DNA from: Candidatus Spechtbacterales bacterium
GTDB lineage: Bacteria > Patescibacteriota > Minisyncoccia > Spechtbacterales > 2-12-FULL-38-22
Assembly (NCBI GenBank): GCA_040879145.1
Contig: JBBDKX010000006.1
Coordinates: 1 to 43,746 of the forward strand
Direction: 5' to 3'
Length of the DNA: 43,746 nucleotides
The position numbers and the translations under genes were made by a program. Below the pieces are notes generated by a model that searched no databases, was not told the origin of the DNA, and was given only the letters and a program-made list of their open reading frames with translations. Positions 21,944 to 29,480 of this stretch are shown here, one piece after another. Within the stretch, counting starts at the first letter, position 1; the number at the start of each line of letters is the position of its first letter.

Positions 21944-22303
21944 TTACTTCTTTTTTAATCTCTTCGACTCTCTCTCTCTAAGTTCTTTGCGATTCTTGCT
22001 GGCCTCATCGGAGCTCTTCATGATTTTTGACAAACTTTTCTCCCCATAGCCGCGTTTTTCTCGCATCAAAATAAAAATAATAATATCCTCAATTGTTTGC
22101 AAATCTTCGGGAAGTAATTTCTTTGCTATATCAGCAGCATCTTGGTAAGATCGAATTTTGAATTTACTCTTTTGTGTTCTCAATAATCTTGCGACGAATA
22201 CCTGTTCTCCTAATTCCCTCTCGCTCAAATGAGGAAACTTAGCCTTCAATCTTTTGTATTCTTTAAAAGCATTTTTTATTTTCTTTTTTTCTAGAAATTT
22301 CAT
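21944..22303 (-). CDS. Hypothetical basic helical protein
   Basis: This 119-aa protein is strongly basic and helical with a Lys/Arg-rich C-terminus (NRKELRERESKRLKKK). The middle (YQDAADIAKKLLPEDLQTIEDII) shows no known motif. It follows the membrane gene by 4 bp and precedes the ParB-like gene by 19 bp, so it sits inside an operon-like run without internal terminators. Confidence 0.6.
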   Translation of the reverse strand: MKFLEKKKIKNAFKEYKRLKAKFPHLSERELGEQVFVARLLRTQKSKFKIRSYQDAADIAKKLLPEDLQTIEDIIIFILMREKRGYGEKSLSKIMKSSDEASKNRKELRERESKRLKKK

Positions 22304-22307
22304 ATTT

Positions 22308-22655
22308 TTATTTTATTTCTTTGTAATTTTTCTTTATATAGCTAATCATAATAATAGCTGGGATAAGATTGGCAACCAAGGCAAGACCAGAAAAGCCAGC
22401 CAGAAGAGCAATGCTTATAAGAGTGGAGGTGATAAAGGCGGCTTTTGTGGATTTAAAAGCAATAACCATAGATGGTAAAAACACAATCAAAAAAGGAAAC
22501 AGATAATAATATATACTACCAACTATTGCTTCTTGCCTGCTATCTGGCGAAGCGCCCTGACTCGCAACTAAGGCTATTAAGATATACCAAATTATTATAC
22601 TTACAACCAGCATACCAGTAAATTTAAGCCAATTTTCTTTATATTTTATGCTCAT
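22308..22655 (-). CDS. Small membrane protein, about four helices
   Basis: This 115-aa protein has hydrophobic segments at about residues 13-31, 49-66, 71-88 and 90-107 and a basic C-terminus (KKNYKEIK). No family recognised. The DNA here is more A/T-rich than in the cassette region. It is probably cotranscribed with the following basic protein. Confidence 0.6.
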   Translation of the reverse strand: MSIKYKENWLKFTGMLVVSIIIWYILIALVASQGASPDSRQEAIVGSIYYYLFPFLIVFLPSMVIAFKSTKAAFITSTLISIALLAGFSGLALVANLIPAIIMISYIKKNYKEIK

Positions 22656-22683
22656 ATCCTTAATATCTCCAACTTAACATAGG

Positions 22684-22986
22684 TTATTTATCTCTAAGTT
22701 GTTTTTGTATTCTTTCCTCGCTTTCTTCATATTGACCTTCTTTGCCATAAAATTTCACACTTTTTTGCAAACTTGGTACATATAAACGAAATGGACCAAC
22801 AAAATCTTTCTTATTAGGGTGACTAGTGCCATCATAAATTACCCATGCATCATCTTTTGATAATTGCTCGTAAACAAAATCCGGATGTTTTGCGGCATCT
22901 TTCCAAAAAGATATATTGCCTCTTTTTACAATTACAAAATAGTAATATAGGACAACTAAAATAATTATAGGTATTATTATCTCCAT
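22684..22986 (-). CDS. Single-pass membrane protein, hypothetical
   Basis: This 100-aa protein has an N-terminal membrane helix (about 3-18) with a soluble domain (WVIYDGTSHPNKKDFVGPFRL). Orientation suggests the domain is inside, given KRG after the helix. No family recognised. It lies 28 bp upstream of the next membrane gene. Confidence 0.6.
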   Translation of the reverse strand: MEIIIPIIILVVLYYYFVIVKRGNISFWKDAAKHPDFVYEQLSKDDAWVIYDGTSHPNKKDFVGPFRLYVPSLQKSVKFYGKEGQYEESEERIQKQLRDK

Positions 22987-23001
22987 ATATTTTCACTTTA
23001 A

Positions 23002-23030
23002 CACAAAACCCCGCTTTTACAGGAGTTATT
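23002..23030 (-). terminator. Imperfect terminator after the SAS gene pair
   Basis: AACTCCTG TAAAA GCGGGGTT (with a G-U pair) is followed by TTG on the minus strand, between the 246-aa gene and the next membrane gene. Confidence 0.45.
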
Positions 23031-23046
23031 TGTGGTGAATTTTAAG

Positions 23047-23787
23047 TTAGGAAACAATTCCTTTTTTGTATTTGTTTACTATTTCTTCTACAATCTTAAA
23101 GTCTACTTCGAAAAAATCAAATAATCCAAAAAGTGGTCTAGTAAACCTGTCTACCAATTCCGGTAAACTGCTTTCTAATTCTTCAAGTGTTGTTTCAATT
23201 TCCTCATAAAATTCATTTTCTTCACTTGTCCTATTTTCAAAAATTAAACGATTACCTGCAGCACCTAGAATTCTACCCTTAAACCCTTTGTAACCAATAC
23301 CAATCCTAATTTCTTGCTCATCTGCAATCCCTAAATTTCTATAGAGATTTTTTAAATACATTAGTGTTTCCGCTGTTCTAATAATTCGAGTGTCAAAAAA
23401 AATACGAGTTTTGCCTTTTTCTCTTTGATCTTCAAACAAGCTCTTCAGCATAAAAAAACTGCCATCCTTTCTAATTGCCCAAAAATCATAAGAATTACTA
23501 TCTCTATCAGTTATGCTAATTTCAGCTCTAATTCCCCAATTCCTAGCCTTGGGACTAAACTCATCCACATTGTCCATAACCAAAGCGATGGGCCAGCCAA
23601 ATGTGCGAATGGTTGATTCTCTAGCCGCATCCTTAATATCTTGTCCGCTTTCAATATAAAAATCATGATTTAGAAGTTGAGAACGAACCTCCATAAATAA
23701 CCCCAGATCTAAAGAATTTAATTTTTCTGTGGATTCTCTTTTTAGCTCTGTAAACCAGTTTTCTATTTGTAATAATTCTCTAGGCAT
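23047..23787 (-). CDS. Hypothetical protein paired with the SAS gene
   Basis: This 246-aa soluble protein has the central stretch FWAIRKDGSFFMLKSLFED, FDTRIIRTAETLMYL and GYKGFKGRILG. These faintly recall the C-terminal portion of AlbA_2-type ATP-binding regulators, but no nucleotide-binding motif is seen and I do not assign a family. It starts 12 bp after the alarmone synthetase-like stop, so the two are almost certainly cotranscribed. It could be a partner, target sensor or neutraliser of that enzyme. Confidence 0.55.
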   Translation of the reverse strand: MPRELLQIENWFTELKRESTEKLNSLDLGLFMEVRSQLLNHDFYIESGQDIKDAARESTIRTFGWPIALVMDNVDEFSPKARNWGIRAEISITDRDSNSYDFWAIRKDGSFFMLKSLFEDQREKGKTRIFFDTRIIRTAETLMYLKNLYRNLGIADEQEIRIGIGYKGFKGRILGAAGNRLIFENRTSEENEFYEEIETTLEELESSLPELVDRFTRPLFGLFDFFEVDFKIVEEIVNKYKKGIVS

Positions 23788-23799
23788 ATTTTTTTGAAA

Positions 23800-24441
23800 T
23801 TATTTTTTATTATTTTGATCTTGTGATTTTCTTTTAACCATCTCCCACAGATTTTCGCAACCATCTAAAATATCAGCTATTGCTTTTTTTAAGGTTGCAG
23901 AGTCTGCATCTCCTAACTTTTTATATGAAAATTTTGTATCTTGGACGGCCCATGCATCGGCCATAACAGTTCTAACTTGTATTTCGCAAAATATTTTCTC
24001 CTTTTTCCTGCCCACTTGTACTGTTTTAGCAAGATCTACATGTATTGCTCTATATTCTTCCTCTTTTTCCTCGGCCTTAACATTTAAATATCCTTTTGTC
24101 TTCAAATGTCCTTCCAAATAGTAAGCAAGATTATCTCTATCATCTCTACAGTAGCACGCAACTCGCACTCCAGCGATATCTTTTAAATCTGTAAGTTTCT
24201 TATGTCCTTTGTATTTATCAGGCTTGTCATCTCTACCTTTGTTATTTTCTAAGATAGATTTAAGTTTTTTGATTGACCCACCATTATGTCTCTGCCTAAT
24301 ATAATGAATACCCCATTTATCTGATTCTTTTTCGATTTGTTTTATAATTGTATAAACTTCTTTTTGAAAATTTTTATACTCATCTTTGTACTTATTGTAG
24401 TCTTTTTTCAATTGTTCTTCGTCTAGGTGTGTTTTTTTCAT
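23800..24441 (-). CDS. RelA/SpoT-type nucleotidyltransferase (small alarmone synthetase-like)
   Basis: This roughly 213-aa single-domain synthetase has no HD or TGS domain. Motifs are GGSIKKLKSIL, LTDLKDIAGVRVACY (D-x-x-G-x-R), EYRAIHVDLA, CEIQVRTVMADAWA and TKFSYKK. These correspond to RSH synthetase motifs for pyrophosphate transfer from ATP to a nucleotide or tRNA 3' end. The usual KxNGYxSLH motif is degenerate (KEEEYRAIH), as in some toxic SAS proteins, so the product may not be ppGpp. The ATG at 24441 was chosen. A TTG at 24519 would add 26 residues, and neither has a clear Shine-Dalgarno. It has a tightly linked partner gene downstream. Confidence 0.72.
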   Translation of the reverse strand: MKKTHLDEEQLKKDYNKYKDEYKNFQKEVYTIIKQIEKESDKWGIHYIRQRHNGGSIKKLKSILENNKGRDDKPDKYKGHKKLTDLKDIAGVRVACYCRDDRDNLAYYLEGHLKTKGYLNVKAEEKEEEYRAIHVDLAKTVQVGRKKEKIFCEIQVRTVMADAWAVQDTKFSYKKLGDADSATLKKAIADILDGCENLWEMVKRKSQDQNNKK

Positions 24442-24509
24442 ACAAGTTTGTTTGTCGATATTTTCACATCTTGTGGTTTCAAATTTGAAATTCCTTTTTA
24501 CTAAACATA

Positions 24510-24668
24510 GCAGAGCCAAACTTTCTTTTAAGTAGCTCTCGGACTGAAGGCAGGCTTGGTTTTAATGCCCAAACGGGTTTGGGCATTAAACTGCCGAAGG
24601 AGAGGCAGCGGGCAATTTTCGCTGGAAAAATTGAACCGCGGTACTTAAAAGGAAGGTTTGGCGGAGCG
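24510..24668. repeat. Nested inverted-repeat element at the edge of the accessory region
   Basis: The outer arms (gccaaactttcttttaagta at 24515-24534 and its near-complement within 24633-24662) enclose an inner perfect palindrome (24561-24590, arms tttaatgcccaaac). The element abuts the leuS stop and overlaps the upstream edge of the SAS gene. It encodes nothing apparent and has a MITE-like layout. The inner hairpin lacks a T-run for leuS termination. Confidence 0.65.
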
Positions 24669-27179
24669 CTAAACCACTATATTCACTATCTTATCTTGAA
24701 TCGCAATAATTTTTTTGGGTTCCCTCCCCTCCAAAAACGCCGCAACCTTCTCATTCTCCAACGCCATCTTCTCAAGCTTGTCTTTGGATGTTCCTCTCTC
24801 CACCTCCAACTCCGCCTTAACCTTCCCGTTAACCTGAACCGGAATTGTTATTGTATCTTCCCTTGCCAACTCCTCATCAAACTCGGGCCATTTTTGGTCG
24901 TGAATACTTGAATCAGTAGATAGTTGAGACCATAATTCTTCTGTAATATACGGGGCGAAGGGAGCCAGCAATACCAGTAAAGTCCTAATATCTTCTTCGG
25001 AGTGCTCGTTATCGTAAAGCGTGTTTACAAAGGTCATCATGGCGGCGATGGCGGTATTGTAGTGCAATCTCTCAATATCCTCTGTCACTTTTTTTATCAT
25101 CTGATGCCTTGCCTGCTCCAACTGTTTACTGTTTACTGTTTTCTGTTCACTGTCTTGAACAAGACCAAAGACTCGTCCCAAAAACCTATGCACTCCTCGT
25201 ATTCCCTCGTCCCGCCAGTCTCCCCCCTGTTCAAGAGGGCTTAAAAACATTAAATAAGTGCGCACTGTATCTGCGCCAAACGCCTCAAAAAGATTATCGG
25301 GGTTTATTACATTTCCTTTTGATTTTGATATCTTCGCTCCATCTTTTATTAAAAGTCCATGGGCGCGAAACTTATCAAAGGGCTCTTCAAAATCTATAAG
25401 TTTTTGGTCGTGCAAAAACATTGTAATAAAGCGCGCGTACATTAAGTGCAAAACTGCGTGCTCCTGCCCGCCTATGTACATATCAACCGGTAACCAGGTT
25501 CTCGTCCTGAGCTTGTCGAAGGGTTTGTCATGCACATCTGTAGAGGGATACCTTAAAAAGTACCATGAAGAATCTAAAAAAGTATCGCTTACATCTGTTT
25601 CGCGCCTTGCGGCTCCGCCACACTCAGGACAAGCTACCTCAACAAAAGCACTATCTGCCTCAAGTGGCGCTTTACCCGTGCCTTTAGGGCGGAAGTCTTC
25701 AAGATAAGGTAACTCTACAGGCAAGTTTTCCTCGGACACGGGATGAATTGCCACCTCTTCGCCGTTTATTATAGTCCAATCAATTCCCTCTTCACCCTTT
25801 TTCTTTGCTTTTTCTAAACATTCGCCCGCGCAGTAGATAATGGGAATGGGTGGTCCCCAGTACCTCTGGCGGGATATCAACCAGTCACGCAAATGATATT
25901 GGACACGCATTTCCCCCCCTGCTTCTTCCGCTATTTTCTCTCTTGCTTTTTCGCTTTCGGTGTCGTCAAATTTACCTGAATTTACTAAAACACCCTCGCC
26001 TGTGTAGGCGCCTTTTGTTGCTTCGCCTGTTTCTTTATCTGGGGGCAAAATTACGGGGCGTATTGGAAGTCCATATTTTACGGCAAACTCAAAATCACGC
26101 TCGTCGTGCGCGGGTACGGCCATAATGGCACCTGTTCCATATTCTGCCAAAACATAATCTGAAATCCAAACAGGTACCTTTTCCCCGCTTGCGGGATTTG
26201 TAGCAAAAACACCTGAATCTACCCCATCTTTTTCTGTGTTTTGATTTTCTGCCTGTAAACTGCGTCCCTTAATTGCTTTATCAATATATTTTTTAACTTC
26301 GTCCGTTGTTTGCCAGCCCATATCAAGCCATTCATGCGCAAGCTCGGGCGATGCAACTATAAATGTCACGCCATATAGAGTGTCGGGACGGGTGGTGAAG
26401 ACTTCTACAAAATGTTTGCCATCTTCTTGCCCGTCTCGCCCGAGGCTCGCCGAGGTGGACCCTTCAATATTTGATAGCGGAAATTTAAAAAGCGCGCCTT
26501 CACTTTTTCCTATCCAGTTTCTCTGCGCTGCTCGTGTGCGCTCGGACCAGTCAATTTTATCAAGATTTTCTAAAAGGCGCTCCGCGTAATCTGTAATTTT
26601 TAAAAACCACTGTCTTAATTTGCGTGTTTCTACAACACTATCACACCTTTCGCACCTGCCCTGTATCACCTGTTCGTTTGCGAGCACCGTCTGACAACCC
26701 GGACACCACTGCACAGGCGCTTCTTTGTGGTAGGCAAGCCCCGTCTTATAAAGCTGTAAAAAAAGCCACTGTGTCCACCTGTAGTAAGCGGGGTCTGTTG
26801 TGTCTACAAGATTATCCCACGAATACATTTGCCCCGCATTCTCTAATTGACGGCGGAAGTTTGCGGTACTTGTTTGTATAAGGTCGCGGGGATGCACGCC
26901 CTTTTTTATAGCAAAATTCTCGGAGTGAATGCCAAAGGCGTCAAAACCTATTGGCTCAAAAACATCGTACCCCCGCATACGCATATAACGGCCGTGGATA
27001 TCGGAGCCCGTAAAAGCATAGAGGTTGCCTATGTGGAGGCCTTCAGCGGAAGGGTAAGGAAACATCATCAAATTAAAATACGGATTTTTTGCATTTTTAA
27101 TATCCACTTGCCAGCGATTCTCTGCCAACCAGCGCTTTCTCCATTTTGACTCTATTTTAATCGGGTTATAGCTCTTCAT
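24669..27179 (-). CDS. leuS: Leucyl-tRNA synthetase
   Basis: This 836-aa class Ia synthetase charges tRNA-Leu. The HIGH motif is HIGN (49-52, LHIGNLY). The zinc-binding CPGC/CERC pairs are at 159-179. The CP1 editing domain has TTRPDTLYG (262-270) and the WLISRQRYWG segment follows. The KMSKS motif is KISKS (616-620). Residues 239-254 and about 675-690 look extra relative to the family and are repeat-encoded. Residues 553-561 are also repeat-like but not extra. GGACAGGAG lies 5 bp before the ATG. A diverged duplicate of the first ten codons lies just upstream. Confidence 0.97.
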   Translation of the reverse strand: MKSYNPIKIESKWRKRWLAENRWQVDIKNAKNPYFNLMMFPYPSAEGLHIGNLYAFTGSDIHGRYMRMRGYDVFEPIGFDAFGIHSENFAIKKGVHPRDLIQTSTANFRRQLENAGQMYSWDNLVDTTDPAYYRWTQWLFLQLYKTGLAYHKEAPVQWCPGCQTVLANEQVIQGRCERCDSVVETRKLRQWFLKITDYAERLLENLDKIDWSERTRAAQRNWIGKSEGALFKFPLSNIEGSTSASLGRDGQEDGKHFVEVFTTRPDTLYGVTFIVASPELAHEWLDMGWQTTDEVKKYIDKAIKGRSLQAENQNTEKDGVDSGVFATNPASGEKVPVWISDYVLAEYGTGAIMAVPAHDERDFEFAVKYGLPIRPVILPPDKETGEATKGAYTGEGVLVNSGKFDDTESEKAREKIAEEAGGEMRVQYHLRDWLISRQRYWGPPIPIIYCAGECLEKAKKKGEEGIDWTIINGEEVAIHPVSEENLPVELPYLEDFRPKGTGKAPLEADSAFVEVACPECGGAARRETDVSDTFLDSSWYFLRYPSTDVHDKPFDKLRTRTWLPVDMYIGGQEHAVLHLMYARFITMFLHDQKLIDFEEPFDKFRAHGLLIKDGAKISKSKGNVINPDNLFEAFGADTVRTYLMFLSPLEQGGDWRDEGIRGVHRFLGRVFGLVQDSEQKTVNSKQLEQARHQMIKKVTEDIERLHYNTAIAAMMTFVNTLYDNEHSEEDIRTLLVLLAPFAPYITEELWSQLSTDSSIHDQKWPEFDEELAREDTITIPVQVNGKVKAELEVERGTSKDKLEKMALENEKVAAFLEGREPKKIIAIQDKIVNIVV
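25112..25157. repeat. In-frame short tandem repeat in leuS
   Basis: The minus strand carries successive AACAGTA-type heptamers encoding the DSEQKTVNSKQLEQ segment before the anticodon-binding region. It is low-complexity compared with the flanking gene. Confidence 0.65.
25497..25523. repeat. Repeat-like segment in leuS (PFDKLRTRT)
   Basis: The minus strand reads CCCTTCGACAAGCTCAGGAC, a repeat core shared with the infB, metG and glyQS segments. The encoded PFDKLRTRT occupies a place where LeuRS normally has a similar-length PFD..RTRK stretch, so this is a replacement or chance match rather than an insertion. Confidence 0.5.
26418..26465. repeat. In-frame repeat insertion in the leuS editing-domain junction
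   Basis: The GC-rich plus-strand sequence contains ctcgcccgag followed by ctcgccgag and encodes about 16 residues (EGSTSASLGRDGQEDG) just before the conserved FTTRPDT motif. Flanking protein is normal LeuRS. Confidence 0.7.
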
Positions 27180-27279
27180 TTTTCTCCTGTCCCTTCACCA
27201 AAAAAATATTTTTATTTTCCGCGAAGCGGTATATTTTTTCTGGTGCGGGATCAATTTTTATAGGATTATATTTTTTCAT
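27166..27279 (-). pseudogene. Orphan 5' fragment of leuS, overlapping the intact start
   Basis: A 37-codon ORF begins MKKYNPIKIDP, matching the start of the intact leuS (MKSYNPIKIES) with many synonymous differences. It then diverges (APEKIYRFAENKN) and ends at a TAA inside the real leuS start region. It sits between the leuS promoter and leuS. It looks like the remnant start of a resident leuS left after replacement. A regulatory leader peptide is the alternative, but it has only two Leu codons. Confidence 0.72.
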
Positions 27280-27287
27280 TTATGTTT

Positions 27288-27339
27288 GTGCTAATTTTTA
27301 GCACTTCTTTATTCTAATGAAGTAAAGGCTTAAATTCAA
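27288..27339 (-). promoter_or_regulatory. leuS promoter with start-site palindrome
   Basis: The -35 TTGAAT (27334-27339) and -10 TAGAAT (27311-27316) have a 17-bp spacer on the minus strand. The palindrome GTGCTAA-AAA-TTAGCAC (27288-27304) lies at the expected transcription start and could be an operator or a 5' hairpin. Confidence 0.72.
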
Positions 27340-27407
27340 GTTACTGCTGGATTTTTAGCATAAAATATGGTTAAAATAGCTTAGCACATACAAAACAGGA
27401 GACTCGC

Positions 27408-28334
27408 ATGAAAAGGTGCGTGGGGGTAAAGCTCACCAATGGCGAAGAGTGCCTTGTCGCATTTTCCCATAGAAAAACGGGTAAGGACGATGAAAAACAA
27501 ACAGTAATAATGATTCACGGACTGGGTTCTTGTGGAAACGTTCTGGACAGAACCCTTGCAACTTCGCTTATCACAAAAGCGAAAGCGGAAGGAGTCGGTT
27601 TAGATGTGTTCACACTGGACCTGCCCGGACACGGAGACTCGGATAAAAATCTTCAAAAATTCTCTACCGATATATCCGCTGACGCACTACTCGGGTTTAT
27701 GGAAGCAAAAGGCCTAAGCAGCGCCCATGTTTACGGTGTATCCCTTGGAGGGTCCACCGCCATAAAGTTTGCATCCAAACACCCTGATAAGATTCGTAGC
27801 CTTTCTGTGCAGGGACCGCCCATAAACGGGCGCGACTGGAAACTACTCAGAGTATTGCACGGACCCGCCCTCTCCCCCAGATATCTGCTCAAACTTTTAA
27901 AGCTGAACGGATTTAAGCCATTTACACGGTTACCGGAAGAGAAAGTATTGCGTATACTACGCGGACTGAACCCGGGAACAGACCTGGGCTCCCTGCGAAG
28001 AGTCTGCGAACTCAACAAAGATATGGAGGGTATACTAATAGAAGGCATTAAAAAACTTTCTGCCGTAGCGGTAATGGATTACGCGTGCGATATAATGGAG
28101 CTTGATTTAAGAAAGGAGCTTGAAAACATTGCCCTATACAAAATACCTCTTATGGTAGTAGACGGGGAAAAACCCGAACACAGAGGCGTAGATACAATGG
28201 AAAGAATAGCGAAGATTGTACCTTCAGCAAGAACACTCCAAATTAAAGGCGAGGGACACCTGGCAACAGTTCTCGGACATGAAACAGTTGCCGAAAACTT
28301 ATTGGACTTTATAAAAAACGGGTCACTACAGTGA
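27408..28334 (+). CDS. Alpha/beta hydrolase
   Basis: This 308-aa alpha/beta hydrolase fold protein has the oxyanion HGLGSCG (about 38-44), a strand-turn LDLPGHGDS, the nucleophile elbow GVSLGG (Ser about 108), a likely acid in VVDGEKPEHRG and a catalytic His in GEGHLATV. It has no signal peptide. Substrate is unknown; the helical cap between the elbow and the acid would define it. An ACAGGAG precedes the ATG. It is monocistronic, divergent from leuS and ended by a bidirectional terminator. Confidence 0.85.
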   Translation: MKRCVGVKLTNGEECLVAFSHRKTGKDDEKQTVIMIHGLGSCGNVLDRTLATSLITKAKAEGVGLDVFTLDLPGHGDSDKNLQKFSTDISADALLGFMEAKGLSSAHVYGVSLGGSTAIKFASKHPDKIRSLSVQGPPINGRDWKLLRVLHGPALSPRYLLKLLKLNGFKPFTRLPEEKVLRILRGLNPGTDLGSLRRVCELNKDMEGILIEGIKKLSAVAVMDYACDIMELDLRKELENIALYKIPLMVVDGEKPEHRGVDTMERIAKIVPSARTLQIKGEGHLATVLGHETVAENLLDFIKNGSLQ

Positions 28335-28345
28335 CCCGTTTTTTT
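28313..28345. terminator. Bidirectional terminator between the hydrolase and tatD
   Basis: The hairpin aaaacgggtcac tac gtgacccgtttt with long A/T runs lies between converging genes and overlaps the ends of both. Confidence 0.9.
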
Positions 28346-29225
28346 ATTTGAAATCTATTCCAAATACTTTTTTAGCGTTTTCGGTTGTCTGCGCTTCTAC
28401 TTCTTTAAAAGGTATGTCCTTGAGCTCTGCTATTTTTTGGGCGACATATTTTACATTAGCCGGCTCATTTCTTTCTGTTTTGTTTGGCCCGCCTTCGCCA
28501 AGGCTACGGCGAGGCAAAGGAGGGCTTAAGTATGGCGCGTCTGTTTCAAGAAGAATTCTGTCCAGCGGCGCTGCTTTAACCGCATCCTGTACTAAGCCAA
28601 GCGTGAAGACAAGACCGTTAACACCTATGTAATAACCCAGTGAAAGAAATTTTTTAAGCTGCTTAGGACTACCTGTGTATGAATGTATAACCCCAGGAAC
28701 ATCCCTTGCTTCTGTGTGCGGGTGTTCGCGTAAAATATTTAACATGTCCTTCATGGCAACACGGCAGTGTATTATTAGGGGCAGGTTTAAATCCAGAGCC
28801 ATGTCCGCCTGGGCACAAAATGTTTTCTGTTGTTTTTGCGCGTAAGCTAAACCCTCCTCTTTTGTTTTTGGCCTCCACCAATAATCCAGACCAACCTCGC
28901 CTACGGCTACAACTTTTTTAGAACGAGCGAGTTCTTCATATTTTTTTCTATCAAACTTTTCGGCATGTGTTTCATATTCTACATGTCCGTCTGCCTCAAA
29001 TTTATCTATCTTTCTCTCTTCCAAGTGTATTGGGTGAAGTCCGACTGCCGCCCACACACGGGGATTATTCAATTTTTCCGCAAACTCAACCGCGCGCTTA
29101 GATGTTGAATACTGAGAACCGGGCATTATTAACGAAACATCCGAAGAAAGCGCTCTTTCAAGCGTTTCTTCAAAGTCGTCTTTATAGGCGTTAAAGTTTA
29201 AGTGACCGTGAGTATCAATTAACAT
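28344..29225 (-). CDS. tatD: TatD-family metal-dependent DNase
   Basis: This 293-aa TIM-barrel hydrolase has the ligands THGH (H6, H8), VGEVGLDY (E110), IIHCR (H153), HSYTG (H181) and ETDAPYL (D229). TatD enzymes are 3'-5' exonucleases linked to DNA repair and turnover, in the cytoplasm. Residues 236-250, between TDAPYLSPP and ERNEPANV, are extra and encoded by repeat DNA, close behind the catalytic Asp. Adjacency to metG is very common in bacteria. The ATG is well placed (MLIDTHGH). Confidence 0.94.
   Translation of the reverse strand: MLIDTHGHLNFNAYKDDFEETLERALSSDVSLIMPGSQYSTSKRAVEFAEKLNNPRVWAAVGLHPIHLEERKIDKFEADGHVEYETHAEKFDRKKYEELARSKKVVAVGEVGLDYWWRPKTKEEGLAYAQKQQKTFCAQADMALDLNLPLIIHCRVAMKDMLNILREHPHTEARDVPGVIHSYTGSPKQLKKFLSLGYYIGVNGLVFTLGLVQDAVKAAPLDRILLETDAPYLSPPLPRRSLGEGGPNKTERNEPANVKYVAQKIAELKDIPFKEVEAQTTENAKKVFGIDFK
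28476..28520. repeat. In-frame repeat insertion in tatD
   Basis: The plus strand contains gcccgccttcgccaaggc followed by tacggcgaggc. It encodes about 15 residues (LPRRSLGEGGPNKTE region) in the loop after TDAPYL, where the family runs directly from P to R-NEP. Related motifs occur near 3270-3390. Confidence 0.75.
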
Positions 29226-29235
29226 GGTTTTGTAC

Positions 29236-29350
29236 CGATACCGCCCGAATCTTTGATTCGCTTGCGGTATCGTGGATCCTCGACGCTATAACAAAATCAA
29301 AGATTTTGATAGCGTCGGGATTCGCTACGCCTGCCTGCCGGCAGGCAGGC
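29236..29350. repeat. Cluster of three consecutive palindromes
   Basis: The three palindromes are cgataccgc...gcggtatcg (29236-29272), cgacgctat...atagcgtcg (29281-29317) and a perfect 22-bp palindrome built on gcctgcctgcc (29329-29350). The 17-mer at 29268-29284 is shared with the window start. This fills the tatD-metG gap with no gene. Confidence 0.8.
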
Positions 29351-29360
29351 TCACAAAAAA

Positions 29361-29478
29361 GTATTTAGTATATAGTATTCAGTATTTAGGGGTGTTTGTG
29401 AAAAGCTTTGCTCTATACTGTATACTATATACTCTATACCTGAACGAGCGTGAAGCGCGAGTTCCGAGTTTGCGGAGC
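29361..29478. repeat. AT-rich dispersed repeat, copy 1 (TAGTATTCAGTAT family)
   Basis: It consists of short tandem agtat/atact units, then aggggtg, gctttgct and tgaacgagcgtgaa..gcgagttc. The same order of segments occurs at 34255-34375, so it is one element of about 115 bp in two copies. Confidence 0.78.
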
Positions 29479-29480
29479 AC

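Noticed and set aside
24561-24590. Rho-independent terminator of leuS
   Set aside because: The hairpin is strong but no T-run follows on the minus strand.
25360-25400. Another repeat insertion in leuS (EEPFDKFRAHG)
   Set aside because: This stretch and its length are normal for LeuRS just before the KMSKS loop.
25497-25523. Repeat insertion adding residues in leuS (PFDKLRTRT)
   Set aside because: The DNA matches the repeat core, but LeuRS homologues have a stretch of the same length here, so it is not counted as an insertion.
27180-27407. T-box or Leu-rich attenuator leader of leuS
   Set aside because: No T-box consensus is seen, and the small ORF has only two Leu codons. It matches the leuS start instead.
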